Positions 17,176 through 26,735 of a stretch of 64,000 nt of DNA are shown here, in pieces. The DNA comes from Desulfamplus sp. (GTDB lineage: Bacteria; Desulfobacterota; Desulfobacteria; Desulfobacterales; Desulfobacteraceae). Location of the stretch: assembly GCA_015231615.1 (NCBI GenBank), contig JADGBE010000009.1, positions 1-64,000 on the forward strand, read 5' to 3'. Numbering within the stretch: the first letter of the stretch is position 1; the number at the start of each line of letters is the position of its first letter. Under the pieces are notes generated by a model. It was given only the letters and a program-made list of their open reading frames with translations. It had not been told where the DNA came from and searched no databases. A program made the position numbers and the translations under genes.

Positions 17176-18399
17176 TTATACCCCTCTTCCCTGAATAATT
17201 CTAAGGAGTGTTTTTATGTTAGTTGGATTAATGAGCTTATTATCAATACGGTTAGCAAGAAAAACCTTAGATGGATTGTCAACACACGCCTTAACCTCTC
17301 TCATAACCTGTCCCATATTCATCTCAACCACAATCACAGCCTTTGCATTTGCACATTTTTCTCTAACCATTACCTCTGGAAAGGGCCATATTGACTGAAG
17401 TTCCAACACACCTACCTTTTCTCCACGTTCACGCCTATTTTTTGCCATGTGAATGGCAGATCTGGCAGACGAGCCATAAGAGATAAGTATATAGTCAGCT
17501 CCTTCAAGATAATGTTCCTTATATCTTGTGATTGTATGAACATTATTCTCAATTTTATCAACAAGATGGTGAAGAAGTTCACGAACAACCTGAGGATTAT
17601 TTGATGGAAACCCCCACATGTCATGGAATAGACCAGTTACATTATAACGGTGTTCAGCACCAAAGTCTGACATTGGAAGACGTCCATCTTCTCTTGGCAG
17701 ATATGGGTGATAGTCAACACCCTTACGAACAGATGTTCTTAGTCTGTCAACAATTGGAAGTTCTCCTTTTTCAGGGATAATAAGTTTCTCTCTCATGTGT
17801 CCAACAACCTCATCAAACAGAAGAATAACAGGAGTTCTGTATGTTTCTGCAAGGTTGAAAGCATCTACGGTTACTTCAAAGACATCTTGGTGGTTTGAAG
17901 CTGTAAGTGCTATGATTGCATGATCTCCGTGAGTTCCCCAGCGTGCTTGGTTAATATCTCCCTGACTTACATGGGTAGGATTTCCAGTTGATGGTCCACC
18001 TCTTTGGACATTGACAATAACGCAAGGTATCTCTGCCATGCAGGCATAACCAAGTGCCTCCTGTTTTAAAGAAAAGCCAGGACCGCTCGTGGCAGTCATA
18101 ACTTTGTGTCCTGTTAAAGAAGCACCAATAATTGCACACATAGAGGCAATTTCGTCCTCCATCTGTATAAATTTTCCACCTTTTTCTGGCAATTTTTTAG
18201 ATAAAAGCTCTGCAATTTCAGTAGATGGGGTTATTGGGTAACCAGCGAAAAAATCAACGCCTGCATATAACGCACCCTCAACACATGCCTCATTTCCTTG
18301 AATAAATTTGATATTATTGGCTTTTATACCGTTATTTATATTATTGGGCTTTATACCATTATTATCATTTACACTATTACTATTGATATTATCGGTCAT
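17176..18399 (-). CDS. korA: 2-oxoacid:ferredoxin oxidoreductase, alpha subunit
   Basis: A subunit of about 407 residues with the pyrimidine-binding half of the TPP site: GYPITPSTEIAELL, QMEDEIASMCAIIGAS, TATSGPGFSLKQEALGYA and QRGGPSTGNPT. The C-terminal part holds the dimerisation domain (ILISYGSSARSAIHMA). The first 30 or so residues are an Asn-rich tail with a two-fold repeat of a NNxNNGIK-type unit, which the family normally lacks. I prefer the ATG at 18399, since AGGTGA lies five to ten bases upstream; a TTG at 18405 adjoining the korD stop is the alternative. It is translationally close to korD and korB. Confidence 0.92.
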   Translation of the reverse strand: MTDNINSNSVNDNNGIKPNNINNGIKANNIKFIQGNEACVEGALYAGVDFFAGYPITPSTEIAELLSKKLPEKGGKFIQMEDEIASMCAIIGASLTGHKVMTATSGPGFSLKQEALGYACMAEIPCVIVNVQRGGPSTGNPTHVSQGDINQARWGTHGDHAIIALTASNHQDVFEVTVDAFNLAETYRTPVILLFDEVVGHMREKLIIPEKGELPIVDRLRTSVRKGVDYHPYLPREDGRLPMSDFGAEHRYNVTGLFHDMWGFPSNNPQVVRELLHHLVDKIENNVHTITRYKEHYLEGADYILISYGSSARSAIHMAKNRRERGEKVGVLELQSIWPFPEVMVREKCANAKAVIVVEMNMGQVMREVKACVDNPSKVFLANRIDNKLINPTNIKTLLRIIQGRGV

Positions 18400-18405
18400 T
18401 TTCAA

Positions 18406-18723
18406 TCACCTGCCTGCTGTGTTTATTGATTCTTTGCTCACGGTAGTTGAAGCTTCACTCGTTTTTGTTGCATCTTCATTTGTGGTAATTGAATCTTTAC
18501 CAGCATCATCTTGATCTGGTTGTTCTGTTACAACCTCAATCGCAAGATCAGGGCACCTAAGTTCACAAAGTTTGCAACAGATGCAATCTTCGGGTCTTAC
18601 TGCAACAACCTTTTCCTGTGAATCTATCTCAAGAACCTTTTTAGGGCAAAAATGGACGCAGATTCCACAACCTTTGCACCAATCTCGATTGATTAGATGT
18701 TCTTTAAGTTTAAGCCTTGCCAT
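18406..18723 (-). CDS. korD: 2-oxoacid:ferredoxin oxidoreductase, ferredoxin-like delta subunit
   Basis: A 105-residue protein with two [4Fe-4S] motifs, CKGCGICVHFCP and CICCKLCELRCP, that begins MARLKLKEHLINRDW as KorD proteins do. It relays electrons from the TPP site to external ferredoxin. The last 30 or so residues are a Thr/Ser/Glu/Asp-rich tail (around NEDATKTSEASTT) beyond the usual end of the family, another of the low-complexity additions in this region. It is the first gene of the operon and abuts korA. The upstream 196-base gap holds an inverted repeat at 18847. Confidence 0.92.
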   Translation of the reverse strand: MARLKLKEHLINRDWCKGCGICVHFCPKKVLEIDSQEKVVAVRPEDCICCKLCELRCPDLAIEVVTEQPDQDDAGKDSITTNEDATKTSEASTTVSKESINTAGR

Positions 18724-18846
18724 AAACTCCTCTATTTTTATTATCTGTAAATACTTATTTCTTTCCCATTTTTCTATTTATTTCAATAGCATACCCGTTT
18801 TTTTAATAATTAAAATGAATTTCGTTCATTAAATATAATATCATCT

Positions 18847-18871
18847 AACTATTATGCCGGCATGAATAGTT
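18847..18871. promoter_or_regulatory. Inverted repeat upstream of korD
   Basis: AACTATT-A-TGCCGGCA-TG-AATAGTT is a near-palindrome of 25 bases centred on TGCCGGCA, 123 bases upstream of korD and 48 bases beyond the stop of the acyltransferase gene. It could be an operator for the kor operon or a 3'-end hairpin. Nothing else was seen in this gap. Confidence 0.4.
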
Positions 18872-18919
18872 GATTATTAAATTCAAGTCAAGCAATAGAT
18901 AGATAAAAAAACTCAAAAT

Positions 18920-19507
18920 TTAACGGGTATTAGCAGTGGTTTTTTCCCTATATTGATTAATGTCTCCTAACGGAATAAGATAACCATGTTTAAGGTAAAT
19001 ATCTCTGATTTTAAGTAAATCCCGAGTTAAATCATCACTTGGCGTTATATATCCTACCCATTTTGTCTCTCTTTTTTTGTTATCAAGATACCAGCACACT
19101 ATCGGGACATTTGCACCTTTGGCAATATTCCAAAAACCCGTTTTAATTTTTGATGTTTTTTTGCGTGTCCCCTCAGGCACAATTGCAATACTAAACTCGT
19201 TGCGTTTTTCAAACTCCTTTATAACATTCCCAACAAATCCACTTGCCTTATCTCTTACAACAGGAATCCCACCAAGAGCATTTAGAAGCAAAGACATGGG
19301 ATAAAAAAACCAGTCAGATTTAATAAGCACTTTAGTATCTACTTTTATCACCTTAATGTAGGTAAAAGCTCTTACAGTATCCATATTAGAGGTGTGTGGA
19401 AAACCAATTACAACCTCTTTATCAACCCAATAATCAGGAAGCTCCTCATAAGTCCACCCTGTAATTCTGTAGATAAGTTTTCCTACTTTACTTAAAAATG
19501 ACTTCAT
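18920..19507 (-). CDS. 1-acyl-sn-glycerol-3-phosphate acyltransferase-like protein (PlsC family)
   Basis: A 195-residue member of the glycerolipid acyltransferase family. It has the catalytic HX4D motif (GFPHTSNMD), the glycerol-phosphate-binding region (LNALGGIPVVRDK) and the VPEGTR motif. These enzymes acylate lysophosphatidic acid or related acceptors at the inner membrane. It is shorter than classical PlsC (about 240) and lacks an obvious N-terminal membrane helix, as in a subgroup sometimes annotated simply as acyltransferase. It is flanked by the kor operon and an AAA ATPase with no clear operon link. Acceptor specificity is unknown. Confidence 0.85.
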   Translation of the reverse strand: MKSFLSKVGKLIYRITGWTYEELPDYWVDKEVVIGFPHTSNMDTVRAFTYIKVIKVDTKVLIKSDWFFYPMSLLLNALGGIPVVRDKASGFVGNVIKEFEKRNEFSIAIVPEGTRKKTSKIKTGFWNIAKGANVPIVCWYLDNKKRETKWVGYITPSDDLTRDLLKIRDIYLKHGYLIPLGDINQYREKTTANTR

Positions 19508-19643
19508 GCCAATCTCTCCAATACGTTGTTTATTTTGCCCTTTACTGGGCTTGTTTTTTTATTAAAATATAAAAACATTAGTAAATTTAGCAATATACGT
19601 CAATCTTCATTATGCAAAATTAGAACTGCTGGATACACCTTAT

Positions 19644-21350
19644 TTACATTCCCCAAACAATCACCTTTTTTTGCCTTTGCCCAGATGTTTTTATCTCTTC
19701 AATATCTACTTTGTCACTTTGCATGAGTTCCTCTTTTCTAAAAATCTTATCTTCCCAAGATTTACCCTCTGTTCTGTCAAATATCACAAGATGCCCCTCA
19801 TCTGTTCCGCATCTATCCATATACTCAAGAGTTTGTTTAACTCCATCTTTTATGGTCTTATCTAACGATTTGTGGAGAAGTTTTAACTCTATTACGATTT
19901 TTTGAACACGATCTTTTAAAACAGTCAAAGAATTACTATCTGAAACACTAAAAACGTTATTATCTGCAACACCAAAAGAAGCATTGTCTGGTTTTTTGTT
20001 GCATCGCCAAATCACGAGCAAATCTGTCCGCATTCTCCCAAGACCATATTCCCGCTCAATCTGCCCGCCTGAATTTATAACTCTTTGCAAAAATGCCTGC
20101 ATCAAAAGCTGTGGTCCAGCTTCCTTGTAATCAAACCTTTCAACCCAATGCTCAGAATGTTCACGAAAAAACTCCTGAAACGCCGATATTAACTTTTCCA
20201 TGTCAAGTGTGCTATCTGGTTTTACATACCATACACTCTGTTGAGAAATGGAATCTTGAGTTGTGGAGGTGAGCATTCGTGGGATTATCTCCATATATAT
20301 TGGATTACTAACTTCAATTGAAGGTTTTCGCCTTATAAGTCCAAGGTCGGTTAAATATTGAACATCATCTTCTGGAATTGATGATGTAATCATCTTGCCC
20401 GTTATAATCGGCTCAATAACCCTTCTTACCCTCTCTTCTCTTAACTTATCCGCCAACTGGTCAAGATGGGTTTCTCTCCGCAAAATCAAATTCTCTTTCG
20501 CATTTTTTACCATCTCCAAAGTTATGGTTATAGCTCTATCACGATTCTCTTTTGTTCTAAAACAGGTCTCATAAGCTAAGGCATTCACAAGCCACGGCTG
20601 CCCATGTGTAAGCCTCCATATTTCTTCAACTGCATCTTGCGTAAATATTTGACCAGTATCTGCTGTATGCTGGCGTAAAAGCTCTTGAACCTCCTCAAAT
20701 ACAAAATCGCCCACACGCAAAGATTCAGCTTTGATATTAAATGCACTTCCGCCTGTTATTATCTCTTTTTCCCGTGATGAATGAATCCTGTAATCTCGAA
20801 TATCACGAACTCCACAAAGAACTATTGATTGCGGAAACGCATCTGGTCTTTTATCGTAACCACTTCTTATCTGTCGTAAAACTGAAATTAACGTATCGCC
20901 AATTAATGAGTCAATCTCATCAATCAAAAGAACCAAAGGCTTTTCAAGATGCTCTGACCATTTGGTCAAACATTGATTTAAGGCTGTGCCATAACCACCT
21001 TTTATAAATATATTTCCTAAAGCATCTGCTGGGAAAGGGTCTTTGAGAAAATATTTAGCACGTCCTGCAAGTTCGTTTAAAATATCATACATTGCTTGTT
21101 CTACATTCTCTCTTGCCCCTTGTGCTGCCTCAATATTGGCATATAAACAGGCATATTTTCCCTCTTTGTTGAGATGGTGCATAAGTGCAAGCATACAGGA
21201 GGTTTTACCAGTTTGGCGAGGGGCATGGAGGACAAAATATTTTCTCTGCTCAATCAGCATCATAATATCGTCAATATTTATGCGGGATAATGGGTCAATG
21301 CAGTAATGGTCTTTGGCATTTGTTGGTCCTGCTGTGTTGAAAAATCTCAT
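19644..21350 (-). CDS. AAA ATPase with a C-terminal PD-(D/E)XK nuclease-like domain
   Basis: A 568-residue protein. The N-terminal ATPase domain has Walker A APRQTGKTS (about residues 44-52) and Walker B LVLLIDEIDSL, followed by a helical lid and winged-helix-like region. The C-terminal part (about 430-560) has EREYGLGRMRTDLLVIW and KIVIELKLLHK, the D...ExK pattern of PD-(D/E)XK nucleases. An insert near residues 455-485 contains short imperfect repeats (around ADNNVFSVSDSNS). Proteins of this type occur in many copies in some Desulfobacterota genomes; their role is unsettled, with mobile or defence functions suggested. A similar but distinct protein is encoded at 34560. The neighbouring genes suggest no pathway. 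Confidence 0.8.
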   Translation of the reverse strand: MRFFNTAGPTNAKDHYCIDPLSRINIDDIMMLIEQRKYFVLHAPRQTGKTSCMLALMHHLNKEGKYACLYANIEAAQGARENVEQAMYDILNELAGRAKYFLKDPFPADALGNIFIKGGYGTALNQCLTKWSEHLEKPLVLLIDEIDSLIGDTLISVLRQIRSGYDKRPDAFPQSIVLCGVRDIRDYRIHSSREKEIITGGSAFNIKAESLRVGDFVFEEVQELLRQHTADTGQIFTQDAVEEIWRLTHGQPWLVNALAYETCFRTKENRDRAITITLEMVKNAKENLILRRETHLDQLADKLREERVRRVIEPIITGKMITSSIPEDDVQYLTDLGLIRRKPSIEVSNPIYMEIIPRMLTSTTQDSISQQSVWYVKPDSTLDMEKLISAFQEFFREHSEHWVERFDYKEAGPQLLMQAFLQRVINSGGQIEREYGLGRMRTDLLVIWRCNKKPDNASFGVADNNVFSVSDSNSLTVLKDRVQKIVIELKLLHKSLDKTIKDGVKQTLEYMDRCGTDEGHLVIFDRTEGKSWEDKIFRKEELMQSDKVDIEEIKTSGQRQKKVIVWGM

Positions 21351-21614
21351 GGTTGTTTGCCCTCGTTAGTTTTTTGAAGCGATTATCAGAACTTACTGTT
21401 AATCAGTTTTTATCTGGTTTTTTGTTTTTATATGCTGTATTTACAGCACTAATGTAATGACAGACATCTCTTTTTGCAAGAACATTAAGAAAAAACAGGA
21501 AAATGACCCCATAAAATAGAGGGTCATTCAAAATAAATATCACTTTATTTCTATTAAAGCAGATCAAAATGTAAATTTAACAAGTAGAACTATTTAAAAA
21601 AATATATAATAACC

Positions 21615-23318
21615 ATGACAGATATTATTCTCATTCAGCCTCCAATTGAAGATTTCTATTTTACATATAAAAGAACAATTCCCTACGGTCTTGCATCAAT
21701 TGCCTCATCTCTTCTGCAACACAATTTTTCTGTTGAAATTGTAGATTGCCTTGCTGTCACAAAATCAAAAATAATCTCAATTCCAAGTCAGATGGATTAT
21801 CTTCTAAACTATTACGGCAAAGAAGATACTTCTATATTTTCACTTTTCCATGATTTTAGACATTATGGCTACAGCTATGAATATGCGGCTAAGATAGTGA
21901 GGGATAAAAAGCCATTTCTTGTCGGTATATCATCTCTTTTTACACCTTATTGCAACTATGCAGAAAAGACTGCACAAGCTGTAAAAGAGTTCTATCCCAA
22001 TTGCAAAATTGTAATGGGAGGACATCACCCCACAGTTTTGCCACACGAAGTTATGAAATGTTCCGCTGTTGATTTTGTTCTTCGTGGTGAAGGTGAAATC
22101 TCTATGCCAATGTTAGCAAACATTATAAAAAATGGGGATAATCTAAAAGAGATTCAAGGTATTGTTTTTAGAGAAAAAGATGAAAAGCTTTATATTTCAG
22201 AGCCATCATGGATTGAAGACTTTTCTATCTTGCCGCCTCCTGCAATGGAGCTTGTGAATCACAATTTTTATAGCAGAAGCAAAATTCATGGTAATAAAAT
22301 ATCGGATAACGTCAAAAAATCAGATAATAGCAACATATCAAAAGCTATAATTAAACGCGGTAGTACAGTAGTTGTTGCAAATAGAGGTTGTCCAATGCCA
22401 TGCACTTATTGCTCTGTTGGTGCATCTTCCTCTCATGGTCGATTTAGACAGAGAACGGTTAAGAGTGTTATCAATGAGTTAGAGGCTCAAATTACAAAAT
22501 ACAATATTGGATTTATAGATTTTGAAGATGAAAATCTAACCTTAAACCGTAAATGGTTTCTTGAGTTGATGGATGAAATAGTAAGACTCTACGGCAAAAG
22601 AGAGATAGAACTTAGGGCAATGAACGGTCTATTTCCCCCTTCACTTGATGAGGAGGTTATCATTGCTATGAAAAGAGCGGGGTTTAAAACTTTGAATCTA
22701 TCTTTAGGCTCAACTTCACAAGAACAGCTAAAGAGGTTCAAACGACCTGACGTTAGAGCCTCTTTTGAAAATGTGTTGTCAATTGCAGAGCATTATGGTC
22801 TTGAAACAGTCTCATATTTAATTGCTGGTTCGCCTTACCAAAATCCAGAAGAATCTTTAAATGATCTTCTATTTTTAGCACAAAAAAAGACTCTTATTGG
22901 ACTCTCAATATTCTATCCTGCCCCGGGAAGTGTGGATTACGAAGAGTGTTTTAAAACAGGGATTCTTCCTGATGATTTTTTGCTTATGCGTTCTTCAGCT
23001 CTACCTATTGACAACACCACAAGTCGTATTCAATCTGTTACTCTTTTGCGTATTGCAAGAGTTATTAATTTTATGAAATCTCTTGTAAATGATAATAGGT
23101 CAATTCCAACACCTGAACCATATAAAGATAGTAATATTATAAATACCGCAGCAAGTTTAAGTCAGAGGAAAGAATCAGGAGTTACTCTTCTTAAATGGTT
23201 TCTGCATGATGGGGTTTTGAGGGGAATTAACAAAGCTGGCAAAGTTTTTGAACACTTTGTAGATTTTGAACTTTGCACGAGGTTTGTCAAAGATGTTCAA
23301 AATTTGTTAATTAAATAG
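21615..23318 (+). CDS. B12-binding radical SAM protein
   Basis: A 567-residue protein with an N-terminal cobalamin-binding-like domain (about 1-170; MGGHHPTVLPHEVMK, FVLRGEGE) and a radical SAM domain. The cluster cysteines are in NRGCPMPCTYCSVG (Cys259, Cys263, Cys266). A polar insert around residues 222-250 (HGNKISDNVKKSDNSN) lies between the two domains. Such enzymes carry out methylations or other radical chemistry on unknown substrates; the typical DxHxxG B12-ligand motif is not obvious, so cobalamin may not be bound. It stands alone between a leftward AAA gene and tsaE, with a palindromic element downstream. The substrate cannot be inferred. Confidence 0.85.
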   Translation: MTDIILIQPPIEDFYFTYKRTIPYGLASIASSLLQHNFSVEIVDCLAVTKSKIISIPSQMDYLLNYYGKEDTSIFSLFHDFRHYGYSYEYAAKIVRDKKPFLVGISSLFTPYCNYAEKTAQAVKEFYPNCKIVMGGHHPTVLPHEVMKCSAVDFVLRGEGEISMPMLANIIKNGDNLKEIQGIVFREKDEKLYISEPSWIEDFSILPPPAMELVNHNFYSRSKIHGNKISDNVKKSDNSNISKAIIKRGSTVVVANRGCPMPCTYCSVGASSSHGRFRQRTVKSVINELEAQITKYNIGFIDFEDENLTLNRKWFLELMDEIVRLYGKREIELRAMNGLFPPSLDEEVIIAMKRAGFKTLNLSLGSTSQEQLKRFKRPDVRASFENVLSIAEHYGLETVSYLIAGSPYQNPEESLNDLLFLAQKKTLIGLSIFYPAPGSVDYEECFKTGILPDDFLLMRSSALPIDNTTSRIQSVTLLRIARVINFMKSLVNDNRSIPTPEPYKDSNIINTAASLSQRKESGVTLLKWFLHDGVLRGINKAGKVFEHFVDFELCTRFVKDVQNLLIK

Positions 23319-23343
23319 ACATAAAAAGCTCAGTTTATTTCAT

Positions 23344-23426
23344 ATTAAGAACATAAGTAGAGACGCACGGCCGTGCGTCTCTACAATTTAAGATTGGGTT
23401 GAAATTCCTGAGCAATAAAATATAAC
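23344..23426. repeat. Modular intergenic element with family B palindrome (copy 2)
   Basis: ATTAAGAACATA (23344-23355) is followed by a perfect 28-bp palindrome (23357-23384, arms GTAGAGACGCACGG) and then by CAATTTAAGATTGGGTTGAA with ATTCCTGAGCAATAAAATAT. The same two flanks occur at 58068-58128 around a different short hairpin, so the palindrome is a replaceable core within a repeated element. It sits directly upstream of tsaE. Confidence 0.75.
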
Positions 23427-23456
23427 ATGAGAAAAAAGAGTTGCGACAAGGATAAA

Positions 23457-24059
23457 ATGGAGATTACAATCAAAACTGATAGCGGAGATGCCACAAGTGA
23501 AGTTGGTAGAAAACTTGGCTCTCTGATTTCAAGCAACATAAACCACAACAAAACAGCTTTAAATAAAATAGCAATTGCTCTTTATGGTGGGCTGGGGGCT
23601 GGCAAAACTACATTTGTTCAAGGATTTGCAAGGGGGTTAGGTGTGCCTGAAAACTATTACATAACAAGCCCAACCTATAACATCATAAATGAGTATCCTG
23701 CAACAATACCTTCTAATATAAATAACGATAGTATAATTAACAAAAATATAGGTAACCAAAACATAGATACCTCAAAAAAACAGGGCAAATATTTAGATAC
23801 TCTGACTTTATATCATCTTGATCTCTATAGAATTGGCTCGCCAGATGAGCTTGAATATATTGGTTTTGATGATGTTGTAGCCTCTGATAAGAGTGTTATA
23901 ATAATTGAATGGGCAGATATTATTGATTCACAACATAAAAACATTATAAAATTTGATATTAAGATACGCATAGAGATAGACCACCATTTTAACAGAGTTA
24001 TATCTTTCATTCCTTATGGACTTGATTCATTAAATCTGTTAAATCAATTCGCTGTTTGA
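23457..24059 (+). CDS. tsaE: tRNA threonylcarbamoyladenosine biosynthesis ATPase TsaE with an Asn-rich insert
   Basis: TsaE is the ATPase that supports TsaD/TsaB in forming t6A37 on ANN-decoding tRNAs. The Walker A loop is GGLGAGKTTF, followed by FARGLGV, the switch region SPTYNIINEY, LYHLDLYRI and IIIEWAD. About 33 residues (roughly 81-113, rich in Asn, Ile, Lys and Asp) separate INEY from LYHLD, which are normally only a few residues apart. The start is taken as ATG 23457 because AAGGAT lies just upstream and family homology begins there; an upstream ATG at 23427 would add ten basic residues. It begins a rightward series with lysC, argG and argH. Confidence 0.9.
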   Translation: MEITIKTDSGDATSEVGRKLGSLISSNINHNKTALNKIAIALYGGLGAGKTTFVQGFARGLGVPENYYITSPTYNIINEYPATIPSNINNDSIINKNIGNQNIDTSKKQGKYLDTLTLYHLDLYRIGSPDELEYIGFDDVVASDKSVIIIEWADIIDSQHKNIIKFDIKIRIEIDHHFNRVISFIPYGLDSLNLLNQFAV

Positions 24060-24144
24060 TTTAGAGTAAGAACCCTTATTCCATTGACCAAATTAGATGG
24101 CATCAGGGTTTGCGGGTTTTATTTTAAAAAAAGGAGTAACATAA

Positions 24145-25368
24145 ATGGCATTGAAAGTGCAAAAATTCGGAGGTACTTCGGTTGCCGATATTGAACGGAT
24201 TAGAAAAGTTGCGGATCGGGTTATAAAAAACCATGATCAAGGGGATAAAGTTGTTGTTGTCCTCTCCGCTATGGCAGGTGTTACAGACAGATTAATTGCA
24301 TTGGCAGAATCGGCAGCCAGAGTTCCAGACACAAGAGAGCTTGATGTTCTTCTTGCGACAGGTGAACAAACTACAGCAGCACTTCTTGCAATGATTTTAA
24401 AGGATAGAGGCTATCTTTCTACCTCACTTCTTGGTTTTCAAGCAGGGATAATCACTGACCAAAGTGCTGGTAAAGCAAGAATAGTTGATATTGAGGCAGA
24501 TAGGATTTTACACTTGCTTGATCAGGGGCATATTGTAGTTGTAGCAGGATTTCAAGGTAGAGACATTAATGGAAACATCACGACACTTGGACGAGGTGGC
24601 TCAGATACATCGGCAGTTGCTATTGCATCGGCAGTTAAGGCAGATGTCTGTGAAATATTTACAGATGTTGATGGTGTCTATACAACGGATCCAAGAATAT
24701 GCTCAAAAGCTCGAAAGATTAATAAAATTTCATACGAAGAGATGCTTGAGATGGCAATACTTGGTGCAAAAGTATTACAGATTCGCTCTGTTGAATTTGC
24801 TAAAAAGTATAATGTACCCGTGCATGTCAGGTCATCATTTAATGAGGAGGAAGGGACAATGGTTGTGAATGAAAGTGCTGATATGGAAAGCGTTGTGGTT
24901 TCTGGAGTTACCTGTGATAAAAACGAAACAAGAATCACCCTAAAAAAAGTGCCTGATCAACCCGGTGTATCAGCAAAGATTTTTGGTGCCCTTGCTGATG
25001 CCAATATTATGGTTGATATGATTATACAAAACACCCGCTCTGGTGGAGAGACTGATGTAACTTTTACTGTAACTAAAACAGATTTTAGAAAAGCGTGTGA
25101 AATATCTCAAGAGGTTGCAAAATCAATTGGAGCAACAGAAGTTCTAACTGCTGAAGATATTGCCAAAGTTTCAGTTATTGGACTTGGTATGAAGAGTAAC
25201 TCTGGAGTTGCAGCTACTATGTTTAAGGCGTTGGCTTCTGAAAATATAAATATAATACTTATTAGCACCTCTGAAATAAGAATATCATGCGTAGTTGAAG
25301 AAAAATATGCTGAACTTGCTGTAAGAGTTCTGCATAAAGCATTTGGGCTTGATTCAGAACGTAAATAG
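24145..25368 (+). CDS. lysC: Aspartate kinase
   Basis: A 407-residue aspartokinase, which makes aspartyl phosphate for lysine, threonine, methionine and diaminopimelate synthesis. It begins [19 protein letters not shown] (the KFGGTS phosphate-binding motif), has [14 protein letters not shown] and [13 protein letters not shown] in the catalytic domain, and two C-terminal ACT domains (about 265-400; [12 protein letters not shown] and [15 protein letters not shown]) for feedback control. Length and motifs match the class of lysine/threonine-sensitive bacterial enzymes. AGGAG lies nine bases before the ATG. The 85-base leader shows no convincing lysine riboswitch. Confidence 0.96.
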   Translation: MALKVQKFGGTSVADIERIRKVADRVIKNHDQGDKVVVVLSAMAGVTDRLIALAESAARVPDTRELDVLLATGEQTTAALLAMILKDRGYLSTSLLGFQAGIITDQSAGKARIVDIEADRILHLLDQGHIVVVAGFQGRDINGNITTLGRGGSDTSAVAIASAVKADVCEIFTDVDGVYTTDPRICSKARKINKISYEEMLEMAILGAKVLQIRSVEFAKKYNVPVHVRSSFNEEEGTMVVNESADMESVVVSGVTCDKNETRITLKKVPDQPGVSAKIFGALADANIMVDMIIQNTRSGGETDVTFTVTKTDFRKACEISQEVAKSIGATEVLTAEDIAKVSVIGLGMKSNSGVAATMFKALASENINIILISTSEIRISCVVEEKYAELAVRVLHKAFGLDSERK

Positions 25369-25418
25369 CAAAGAAATATGGCATATTTGAATTATCATTC
25401 CCTACAGTTATTGATTTA

Positions 25419-25462
25419 AAGCTCTCAGGTTAATACCCCGTCTTTGCAGCGAAGAGCTTCAT
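25419..25462. repeat. REP-like element, family E copy 1
   Basis: AAGCTCTCAGGTTAATACCC (25419-25438) continuing to CGAAGAGCTTCAT (25450-25462). The ends AAGCTCT and AGAGCTT are complementary. The reverse complement of 61870-61915 shares the GGTTAATACCCCG core, TTGC.GCG and AGAGCTTCAT. It lies between lysC and argG and may fold into an imperfect hairpin. Confidence 0.65.
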
Positions 25463-25509
25463 GTATTGAAATTTATGAACAAGAACAAATAGAATATGGA
25501 GAATAAGAA

Positions 25510-26718
25510 GTGGCTGACATTAAAAAAGTGGTTCTTGCCTATTCAGGCGGATTAGATACTTCTGTAATATTGAAGTGGCTGATTGAGACCTATAAATGTG
25601 AAGTTGTAACCTTAACTGCTGATCTTGGGCAGGAAGAGGAGCTTTATGGACTTGAGGCAAAAGCTCTTAAGACAGGGGCTGTAAAGGCTTATGTTGAAGA
25701 TTTAAGGGAAGAATTTGTAAGAGATTTTGTATTTCCAGCGTTCAGGGCAAATGCAATATATGAGGGTCAATATCTTCTTGGTACATCTATCGCAAGACCT
25801 CTTATTGCCAAACGCCAGATTGAGATTGCACAAATAGAAGGGGCAGATGCTGTAAGTCATGGGGCAACGGGTAAGGGAAACGATCAGGTAAGGTTTGAAC
25901 TAACCTACTTTGCTTTAAAGCCAAACATCAGAATTGTTGCCCCGTGGAGAGAGTGGAATCTTACATCAAGAACAAAACTTATGGAATTTGCAGCAGCTCA
26001 CGGCATTCCAGTTCCACAGACAAAGGCAAAACCTTACAGCACTGATAGAAATATGCTCCACATAAGCTATGAGGGTGGAGTGCTTGAAAATCCTTGGTCT
26101 CCAGCAACTGACGATATGTACACCATGTCAATCAGACCAGAAGATGCACCTGATAAACCAGAGATAGTTGATATAACATTTAGTCAGGGCAATCCTGTTG
26201 CAATAAATGGAGAGAAGATGTCTCCTGCCACGCTTTTGAAGCACCTTAATACTCTTGGTGGCAGAAACGGTATTGGCAGAATTGATCTTGTAGAAAACAG
26301 ATTTGTTGGCATGAAATCAAGAGGAGTCTATGAAACTCCGGGCGGCACTATTTTAAGACTTGCCCATCTGAGCATTGAGTCAATAACCCTTGATAGAGAG
26401 GTTGCCCATTTGCGGGATTCGCTAATTCCAAAATATGCTGAACTTATTTACAACGGCTTTTGGTTCTCACCTGAAATGGAGCTTCTCCAGAAAATGGTTG
26501 ATGAGACTCAAGTTAATGTCTCAGGTCGTGTGCGTCTTAAGCTCTATAAAGGTGGCTGTTACGTGCTTGGCAGAGAGTCTGATAATAGCCTTTATGATGA
26601 ATCCTTTGCAACATTTGAAGATGATAATGTTTACAGACAAAAAGATGCTGAAGGTTTTATAAGGCTTAACGCTCTTAGGTTAAGAATCAGGAATATTGCA
26701 AAAAATAGGAACTTTTAA
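25510..26718 (+). CDS. argG: Argininosuccinate synthase
   Basis: A 402-residue enzyme that joins citrulline and aspartate using ATP in arginine synthesis. The PP-loop [17 protein letters not shown] lies near the N-terminus. [18 protein letters not shown] is the citrulline/aspartate-binding region and [15 protein letters not shown] a further conserved block. The start is GTG at 25510 with GGAG about nine bases upstream. argH follows after 17 bases, so the two form an operon completing arginine synthesis. All key residues are present and length is normal. Confidence 0.97.
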   Translation: MADIKKVVLAYSGGLDTSVILKWLIETYKCEVVTLTADLGQEEELYGLEAKALKTGAVKAYVEDLREEFVRDFVFPAFRANAIYEGQYLLGTSIARPLIAKRQIEIAQIEGADAVSHGATGKGNDQVRFELTYFALKPNIRIVAPWREWNLTSRTKLMEFAAAHGIPVPQTKAKPYSTDRNMLHISYEGGVLENPWSPATDDMYTMSIRPEDAPDKPEIVDITFSQGNPVAINGEKMSPATLLKHLNTLGGRNGIGRIDLVENRFVGMKSRGVYETPGGTILRLAHLSIESITLDREVAHLRDSLIPKYAELIYNGFWFSPEMELLQKMVDETQVNVSGRVRLKLYKGGCYVLGRESDNSLYDESFATFEDDNVYRQKDAEGFIRLNALRLRIRNIAKNRNF

Positions 26719-26735
26719 AGATTGGAAATCTCATA

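Noticed and set aside
24060-24144. Lysine riboswitch in the lysC leader.
   Set aside because: The leader is only 85 bases and shows no lysine-riboswitch core; a weak CCCT...AGGG pairing is all that is present.
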